Assembly (NCBI RefSeq): GCF_000377505.1
Contig: NZ_KB898201.1
Span: 39,631-103,630, forward strand
Source of the DNA: Paenibacillus massiliensis 2301065 = DSM 16942
Lineage (GTDB): Bacteria > Bacillota > Bacilli > Paenibacillales > Paenibacillaceae
Direction of reading: 5' to 3'
Length of the DNA stretch: 64,000 nucleotides
In this document: positions 55,701 to 61,400 of the stretch, piece by piece
How positions within the stretch are numbered: the first letter of the stretch is position 1
Layout of the letters: every line of letters begins with the position of its first letter
Notes under the pieces: model-generated
Databases searched by the model: none
What the model saw: only the letters and a program-made list of their open reading frames with translations
What the model was told of the DNA's origin: nothing
Translations under genes and position numbers: made by a program

Positions 55701-58265
55701 CTCCTGCCAAATACTCACAAGATGCTCCTCCATGGAAGTCCTTGGAGGTTCATAGACGCTACCGCCATGCATGCTTCGCTCCGGTTGTGGTAGTGCTCGT
55801 CGATCAACCTTGCCGTTCGGTGTGAGCGGTAGCTGCTTCAGCTCCACAAAATATGAAGGCACCATGTAGCCCGGTAGCTCTCGAAGCAAGGCGTTACGTA
55901 GCTCCTGCATCTGTGACGCAACACCCGCTATATTTCCCTCTCGGATAGCAGCCGTCTCTGCCATTACTGCCTCGTTAGCAACGCTGCTAGTTGGCTCATT
56001 AGCAGCATCACTAGTTATCTCCTTAGCAACTCTTTCTTTAGCAGCACTGTGAATTGTCACCCCAGGAGCCTCGCCCTGCAGCACGACATATGCGCATAGC
56101 TGCTTCTGCCCCTGCTCATCCTCATGTGTCACGACAATCGCATCACTTACCACTTCCAGCTTCAGCAGCTGTGCCTCCACCTCGCCTAGCTCGATCCGAT
56201 AGCCGCGGATTTTCACCTGAGCATCGATTCTTCCCTTATACTCCAGGGTCCCATCTTCACGCCAACGCACAAGATCTCCAGTCCGATAACAGCGCTCACC
56301 ACTGCGGAATGGACTTTCCATGAACTTCTCAGCTGTCAAATCCGGCCGATTGCGATAGCCGCGGGCTACTCCGTCTCCACCGACGAGCAGCTCGCCCCAA
56401 GCCCCTACAGGCTGTAGCTGCAGCGCTCGATCCACTACATAGGCTGTCGAGTTCGTAATAGGACGACCTATCGGCACCGCTTCCGACTGAATGCCAGAAA
56501 TAGCATGCGTAGTCGAGAAGGTCGTATTTTCCGTCGGTCCGTAGCCGTTGATCAGTTTCAATGACGGGTACGCTTCCAGTACACGATTCACATGTGGTAC
56601 AGACAGCACATCGCCACCGATCAGCAGCTCCTTCAGGCCAGCGAACATCTCCACGTCCTGCTGGGATAATTGGTTAAAGAGTGGTGCCGTTAGCCACATG
56701 GTCGTAACACCATGAGCTCGTATAGTCTCTTTTAATCTTGCAGCATTCAGGATAACGTCCTGGCTTACGAGGATGAGCTGGCCACCATTCAGGAGTGCTC
56801 CCCAGATTTCGAAGGTAGATGCGTCGAAGACAACAGCCCCCGTCTGCAAAATTTTTGTATCCGCATGAAGCTCTGCGAAATTCGTATTCTTCACCAACCG
56901 CACAACATTTCGATGCTCGACCATGACCCCTTTGGGCAGACCAGTTGTGCCTGAGGTATACATGATATAGGCCAGTCGATCGCCGCCAGTTAACGGTTTA
57001 TGAGCCTTGAGCTGGTCAGTCGCTTCATCTATGTTGTCGCCAACGTTGTCTCCACGACCATACAGTGATCCAGAAGCTGAGGATTCCTGCTGACCTGCAC
57101 CATACACATCTTCATCCCGCAAATCCAGAATGGTTCCCTTATAGCCCAAAGGTCTGTGCTCAGCTCGTGTCACCAGGAGCAACTCAGCGCCTGAATCCTC
57201 CAGCAGATAGCTCACACGCTCCTCCGGGTAGTCTGGATCAATCGGTACATACACACCGCCGGCTTTAAGAATGGCCAGCATGCCGACGACCATATCAGCG
57301 GATCGCTCAGCCATGATCGCAACGGGCTGCTCCAGGCCTACTCCTGCTCTCCGCAAGGTAGCAGCTAGTTGATTCGTCTTCTCGTCTAGCTGGCCATAAG
57401 TCATACTGCCTTGCTCCTCGACAAGTGCGACCTGATAAGGAGTCTGCTTGGCTTGCTGTGAGAATAGCTCTTCAATGGACGCCTCTCGTGGGTAATCCAC
57501 GATGGTATCATTGAAGGTAAATTTCAGCCTATCTGCATCCTGTGCGGATAGTATGTCTACACTGGACAACATTAGCTCCGGTTGATGCAGTACAACGGCA
57601 TAGAGCCGGGATAGCTGCTCACCAAAGGATGCAATAGCCGTTTCATTGTAATAGCTATTATTGTAGGTCATTGTAAGAGAAGCGATGTCATTCTCCCACT
57701 TGAAATGCATATGCAGCTCTGCATCAACCTCATTCATCCAAGCTGCTTCATGAAGATTGTGTAAGGAGACTACCGTGTGAAATAGCGGCTTGTCCGCGTT
57801 GCTGCGCGGAATATCCAGCCCCTCCGTGTAGGTCCAAAAGGGGATGTTCTGGTGCTCTATAGCTTCACTGATATCTGCTTTGATCTGTGAGAGCAGACTC
57901 TTGAAGGTTGTGGCAGTATTCAGCGTGCTCTTCAGGATGAGCATAGAATTGAGCGGCTTGGCAGCACCACTGCCAGTCTCTGCAACAGGAATGCCCAGCA
58001 GTACATGCTCCTCACCTGTATACTTATGTAATAGACTATTTACTCCAGCAAGCAGCACCATGTATACAGCCCATGGATTACCGCCAGTGATGGATGATAT
58101 GCGACTTGAGACATCAGATAAAAATGTCAATGTATATGTAGCATAATCAGCGTTTGCTGCTACATCCTTGGGTACATGAGTTGTATAAGGCAGGGTGATG
58201 ATCCGATCCTCGGGCTCCAGCTTCTGACTCCAATATTTTTTTTCCTTCTCAAATAAAGCTTTCAA
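46785..58265 (-). CDS. Terminal NRPS: half-C-A(Val)-T-C-A(Ile-like)-T-E-C-A-T-TE
   Basis: Last synthetase of the second cluster, about 3826 residues. Order: C-terminal lobe of a C domain only (1-215, no HHxxxDG); A1 (YTSGTTG near 438), T1 (GGHSLR near 870), C2 (HHIISDG near 1058), A2 (near 1568), T2 (GGDSIK near 1947), E (HHLVVDG near 2148 and EGHGRE near 2298, intact), C3 (HHIVMDG near 2635), A3 (near 3150), T3 (GGHSLK near 3530), TE (GYSIGG near 3655, His in GNHYELL near 3783). Pockets: A1 DAFWLGGTF, a Val code; A2 DAFFIGAVF, aliphatic, Ile-like, then made D; A3 DPEDIGHID, unassigned but acidic. The type I thioesterase releases or cyclises the chain. I prefer TTG at 58265, seven bases after AGGAGG; ATG at 58271 abuts that site. 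Several low-complexity insertions occur between core motifs. Confidence 0.94.
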   Translation of the reverse strand: MKALFEKEKKYWSQKLEPEDRIITLPYTTHVPKDVAANADYATYTLTFLSDVSSRISSITGGNPWAVYMVLLAGVNSLLHKYTGEEHVLLGIPVAETGSGAAKPLNSMLILKSTLNTATTFKSLLSQIKADISEAIEHQNIPFWTYTEGLDIPRSNADKPLFHTVVSLHNLHEAAWMNEVDAELHMHFKWENDIASLTMTYNNSYYNETAIASFGEQLSRLYAVVLHQPELMLSSVDILSAQDADRLKFTFNDTIVDYPREASIEELFSQQAKQTPYQVALVEEQGSMTYGQLDEKTNQLAATLRRAGVGLEQPVAIMAERSADMVVGMLAILKAGGVYVPIDPDYPEERVSYLLEDSGAELLLVTRAEHRPLGYKGTILDLRDEDVYGAGQQESSASGSLYGRGDNVGDNIDEATDQLKAHKPLTGGDRLAYIMYTSGTTGLPKGVMVEHRNVVRLVKNTNFAELHADTKILQTGAVVFDASTFEIWGALLNGGQLILVSQDVILNAARLKETIRAHGVTTMWLTAPLFNQLSQQDVEMFAGLKELLIGGDVLSVPHVNRVLEAYPSLKLINGYGPTENTTFSTTHAISGIQSEAVPIGRPITNSTAYVVDRALQLQPVGAWGELLVGGDGVARGYRNRPDLTAEKFMESPFRSGERCYRTGDLVRWREDGTLEYKGRIDAQVKIRGYRIELGEVEAQLLKLEVVSDAIVVTHEDEQGQKQLCAYVVLQGEAPGVTIHSAAKERVAKEITSDAANEPTSSVANEAVMAETAAIREGNIAGVASQMQELRNALLRELPGYMVPSYFVELKQLPLTPNGKVDRRALPQPERSMHGGSVYEPPRTSMEEHLVSIWQEVLNVERIGIKDNFFEAGGHSLRATHVISLVHRQMHKNLQLKDLFDHPTIEQLAQVLETLEQTGYTAIPMAPQQSHYVLSSAQKRMYILNQLEPDGTSYNIPGAVTLTGPLDVNAMEQAFQELIQRHETLRTSFDTVQGEPVQRLHDKVSFRLAYIEAHSADREQTDQLLQDFIRPFELNRAPLFRAGLIAVGADQHILLLDMHHIISDGTSVQVLMQDLVRLYAKDELPALRIQYKDYALWQQEQHRSERYKEQEAYWLGTFAGELPVLDMPTDFPRPAVRSFAGDVLPFSLDARQSAGLKHIAAQTESTLYMVLLAAYTTLLSHYSGQEDIIVGSPIAGRTHAELAPLIGMFVNTLAIRSYPQGSKSFRDYVLEVKGHTLQAFEHQDYPLEELIEKLDLDRDLSRNPLFDTVFALQNLEQREQQLNGLRMEPYPGEQTAAKFDLSLFAFEDGEDIVCGLQYATRLYTQETIQRLALHFRQLVDAIIEQPDIALSAIEIITPQEKEQIIKEFNNTVADYPYPKDLPVHVIFEEYAACTPEQIAVTFADERLTYQELNERSEHLARILQSRGIRRRQGSDTQRVALMAERSIELIVGMLGILKAGGAYVPVDPDYPEERILYLLEDSGAELLLAQRYDQVFFVTDIPILDLSDEQQWRGGSLGEGSELKETAGDAGESENLNNLHGTGSALTEEDFPVKAASTDLAHVMYTSGTTGNPKGVMIEHRNIVRLAKNRSHATLDEGTRLLQTGAVVFDASTFEIWGTLLNGGQLHLVSYDTILDTVQLKQAIQQHSINTLFLTTSLFHQHSQQDIDLFTPLKELIVGGDVLSVPHLNRVMETHPQLRIINAYGPTENTVFSTIYDITEPQTQAVPIGRPIDHSTTYIVNRALKLQPVGAWGELLVGGDGVARGYLNRPELTADKFIVSPYRTGEYCYRTGDLARWRADGVLEYKGRIDEQVKIRGYRIELGEIESRLSSVAGVKESIVVVRQDELGQKQLCAYYVTDREMGAGQLRQALSQDLPGYMVPSYFVQLGELPLTPNGKVDRKALPSPEQHVDSGMDYVAPQTEVQQALADAWGTILGLQRVGIQDNFFHLGGDSIKAIQVSSRLFQAGHRLEMKDLFKYPTIAELSTHVQPVTQLAEQGEVSGVVRLTPIQRWFFEQQTAEPHHFNQSVMLYRPEGYDEQALRHALQAITTHHDALRIVFHTANSHSDYMVDDDHVQGEITAWNRRTEDGEAYLLEVYDCMDLNEAERTEQIEALCNELQASISLEQGPLMRLGLFRCPDGDHLLMVIHHLVVDGVSWRILFEDLAAAYEQASQVAEIIQLPHKTDSFQTWAQQLRAYAEGPAMEQEQTYWAAIAQTDVAPLPVDYDQTDNDQTGERMPLIADSETVTAVWSMEETEQLLKLANRTYRTEMNDLLLTAVGMALQAWSGQERFLIQLEGHGREHIIPEVDISRTIGWFTTQYPVLLDMPQAMTLGQRIKHVKEGLRSVPNKGIGYGILKYMTDSGRLPSMAELEANPEISFNYLGQFDQDMESNELQSSSYNGGMPLSPTMARTYTLDFNGMISGGQLGLTISYSTTSYRSNTMEALARLLEASLREILLHCISKEQPELTPSDISYKGLNVDSLDRLLAEMNVHGEVVNVYGLTPMQKGMLFHSQLDRQMAAHDAYVEQFSYDLQGKLNIQAFAESLNMLVQRHEALRAHFYFGRETEPLQVIYRSRECGFIYEDLRELASEEQEARLAKFKLEDQARGFDLRRDVLLRVAVLHTSEDNYRFIWSFHHIVMDGWCLSLVNKEVFEGYAALQAGQMPELAPPVPYSRFIEWLEAQDRQAAVDHWKDYLTGYDQQTLIPGTISAQSQRTEGYAASDWVRDLDRELTRQVDDTAKHHQVTMNILLQAAWGIVLQKYNQHEDVLFGSVVSGRPSDINGVEEMIGLFINTIPVRVRSEAGESFAEVMKRMQEQAMASHAYDTYPLFEIQALTDQKQTLIQHIMVFENYPVDEQVEQLGHKEEALFSIDNVTVFEQTNYDFNLAVMPGEGLRLSIGYNALVYSEADIERIAGHFAYVLQQVVANPDMVISDIRLATPQEEHEILHEFNSWGTEQEVSLEQCSFGRIDRTDRAHSSTDQFVTGSISSSTGEVGQKLHEAVSFTLHELFEEQAARTPELDAVVFEDTSLSYDALNRRANQLARTLRDQGVKPDQCVALLTERSIEMIVGILAILKAGGAYVPIDPSYPSERIEYILKDSGTAILMLQQGLAEDISFSGKKVVLDLPEVYAQEDSNLPSAAGPEHLMYVLYTSGTTGLPKGVMVAHRSVANTVNWFADRYADYVRHRIVLTAEYTFDPSVEQIFAVLLHGGELHCIRRDTLLSKSLLLRYISKHDIGMLDLPPVLMRAYLAEEPKLESLKTLISGGERLEDALKDVLLSKGYRLHNHYGPTETTIDALATECEQGTAVHLGKPIRQTGAYILNAHRQLQPVGVVGELFIAGAGLARGYLNRSELTMEKFVEHPYLHGQIMYATGDLARWLPDGNVEFVGRMDDQVKVRGFRIELGEVEAQLAGIPSVRDCAVIAVADENGQHQLCAYFTADASLTVRSIREQLAGALPGYMIPSTFVQVERMPLTTSGKIDRKALPAPEAGMNHGIEYVAPHTDVEQMLASIWQEVLDLPQVGIHDDFFMLGGHSLKVLELVRKIQLATGIELPIRTVLDCPTIEEQALELMKAELETGQNQPILRLNDHGYATLFCFPPMLGYALSFAELAKQLDEEAVLYGLEFPEEAMDERKLLASYVDLIVNTQSTGPYMLLGYSIGGNLAHKVAAALEVQGHSVAGIIILDSVRSTEYSSATAEETTQEIEAMLEQVPEAYRELLNDSYRRKMLAYAVYGNQLLNTECLQADIYGLVAVGSEAVKGSGDNRLLWKDATQGSYVEQAMIGNHYELLEPGFVEENAKIIRKIIRHIWQQGEATEKSRLVISDNR

Positions 58266-58356
58266 TGACATCCCTCCTGCTTCATGGGGTTTCTCCCCGC
58301 TTGGAATGGTGCTTGGCTAATAACTTGAGCTCGTTTATCGGAAAAATACAGTGCAG

Positions 58357-58388
58357 GCAGGGACAGCAGACTCGCTGCTGCCCTCTGC
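58357..58388 (-). other. Hairpin with downstream T run in the gap between two NRPS genes
   Basis: Imperfect stem: CAGCAG/CTGCTG inner pairs plus GCAG/CTGC outer pairs around a five-base loop. On the minus strand TTTTT follows about 12 bases later. It lies in a 184-base gap, so it could be a leaky terminator that lowers expression of the terminal synthetase. Confidence 0.35.
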
Positions 58389-58449
58389 ACATGCAATGTG
58401 AATCAAACCTGTAGGAACAGTACCGGGAACTTCAACTTACCGTCAGATG

Positions 58450-61400
58450 CTAGAAAGCAAAATCAATGGAATCCGGCGTGAAGCCTTTTGGTTGCTCGTC
58501 TGTGTGCACCTGAATATCACCGAGTGGTATATCTGGATTAGCGACTACTTGCGACAGAATCGCGATGAAGTCATTACTGAGTCGCTCCATCACGGCTGCC
58601 CCGAACAGCTTGGTACAGTATTCAAAAGATCCTCGCAGTACACGATCCTCCTCACTCATGGATAGAGTCAGATCGAATTTGGAAATCCGATGCTCCTGCT
58701 CATACGGTCGGAAGGAGAGGGATTCCAGACTCGCCTCCTGTGACTCCGTATTTTGCAGCACGAACATGGTATCGAATAGTGGATTCCGACTTGCATCACG
58801 AGGGATATCCAGCTTCTCCACCAGCTCCTCTAACGGATAATCCTGATGCTCGAATGCTTGCAGCGTACGATCTCTCACCTCAAGCAAGTAGCTGTGGAAC
58901 GTGTGATTATCCGTAGGCTGATGACGAATCGCCAACGTATTCACGAACATACCAATCAGTGGCTCAAGCTCTGGCTGTGAACGACCAGCCACCGGAGTAC
59001 CGATGATTAGATCATTCTGGCCACTGTATTTGGACAACAGCAATGTATAGGCACCCAGCAGGACCATATATAACGTGCTTCCGGTCTGCGCTGCCAATTG
59101 CTTCAGCTGTGCATACACAGTTGGCTCGACTGCAAAATCATACAATGCTCCCTCGAAGCTGCGTGTTGCAGGTCTTGGATAGGCAATCGGCAGATCAAGT
59201 ACAGGCAGTGGGCCCGTCAAATGCTCAAGCCAGAACCGCTCCCGACGCTGGTAGCGCTCCTCTTGTATCTGCTGCTGCTGCCATACCGCATAATCCTTAT
59301 ACTGAATATGCAGCGGTGGAAGCTCCTGTCCTTCGTACAGTTGTACCAGCTCTTGCACGATATTGTTCGACGATGCTCCATCGGAGATGATATGGTGCAT
59401 GTCGTACATCAACAGATGGCGGTCGCCTCCAGTCCGCACAAGACGAACACGCAATAGCGGTGCAGATCGGAGATCAAAGCTGCGTACAAAGGAGTCTATA
59501 TGTGTATCCAGCTCCGATTCTGCGCCCTCCAGTTGTTCTATCGCAAATTCAACTTGCTCATGAATCCGCTGCACAACCTCGCCATCCACCATCTCAAAGC
59601 TGGTACGCAGTGTATCATGACGAGCAATCACTGCACGGAAAGCCTGCTCCAGACGATCAGCATCCAAGGCTCCTGCCACTTCCAATACACCCGGCATGTT
59701 GTAGCTTGTATCTCCGCCCTCCAGATGGCTCAAAAGGTATACTCGTTTTTGGGCCGAGGAGACTGGATAATATGCCCGCTTCGGTGCGGAAGAAATGGCT
59801 GTGTAGACAGTCGTTCCTTGCTTCGCAATGAGTCTAGCCTGCTCCTCAATAGTGACATACTGGAACACCTCACGCAGCGTAATCAGACTTCCCAGCTCCT
59901 GATGGATTCTCGCCACAAGCGTCGTCGCCCGCAGAGAATGTCCGCCTACATCGAAGAACGAGTCGCCGATGCTTACGCTAGACAGCTTGAGGACATCCTG
60001 CCATATGCGTGCAAGCTGTGCCTCCAGTGCGGTCCGTGGTGCAATATGCTCACGTCCACCACCAAGTCTTGCTTCTGGCGCAGGCAGCGCCTTGCGATCC
60101 ACCTTGCCACTTGCTGTCAGCGGGAATTGCTCCAGCTGTACAACATAAGTCGGGATCATGTAATCCGGCAGTATTGGCTGCAGAACGCTTCTCAGCTCCG
60201 GCAGATTCACTGGAGATACTGCCATGATATAAGCACACAGATCCTTGTGCCCATCCTCTTGCTCCCACACGGTAACCACCGCACCATGGATATCGTCTAC
60301 CTTGAGGAGCTGCGCTTCGATCTCGCCCAACTCGATCCGATAGCCGCGAATCTTCACCTGCTGGTCCATCCGGCCCAGATACTCAATACTTCCATCCGGT
60401 AACCAACGAGCCAGATCCCCCGTTCGATACATCCGGTCAGTCTGATGACTAATGGATGGATGTTCGATCTCGACAGCATGTACGGAATTCACGAACGGAT
60501 TGTGCAAGAATCTTGCTGTCGTTAGCTCCGGTAGATTCAGGTAGCCTCGTCCTACACCTTGCCCACCAATATAGAGCTCGCCTGCCACCCCGATCGGCAC
60601 CAACTGCTGCTTGCCGTTCAGAATATACAGAGACTGCTTACCGAGCGGTGTGCCGATGGATAATGTGTGCTGTCCTTGCTTCAACAGCTCATCAAGGCTT
60701 CTCACATCCTCCACGGTATAAGCGGTAGCATCCACAGTTGTTTCTGTAGGGCCATACACGTTGGTGATAATCGGATGATACCCGGACCACTTGTGCATGA
60801 AGGTGTGAAGAAGAGCTACCGGCAACGCCTCGCCACCAATCAGGTAATGCTTGACCTCTGGCGCCTCGGGTACTGCAACCGTCTCGTTCAGGATTTGCAA
60901 ATGCGCAGGTGTGCCATCTGACAAGTCAATGTTGTGCGTACGATAGTAGCCAATCAATAGTTCGCCGTTCAGACTTACATCGCGGGAGACTATATGCAAG
61001 GTGTGACCTAATAACAGGGCCGCAAAGATTTGCTGAACGGATGCATCGAATACATAGGCCGACAGCCAAGCCACCTGCAATGGTCTATCATAACGGCTGT
61101 ATACACGATCAGCGAGAGCATCCACCAGATGGTTGACGCTGCCCTGCTCGATCAGCACACCTTTCGGTTGTCCGGTCGTACCTGACGTATAGATGATGTA
61201 CGCCAAATTATGCAGATCCACCGTGGAAGTCAGATTGTGGACTTCCTGCTCAGCCATTAGAGCTCTAACATCCTCGTCGTCGATTACTATAGCTTGGACC
61301 GTAGCGGGTAAACGAACCTCTGAATGAACTGAACTGGATGTAATCACCACACGTGCTCCACTATCCTCAAGCATGTATTGAATCCGTTCTTGCGGATACA

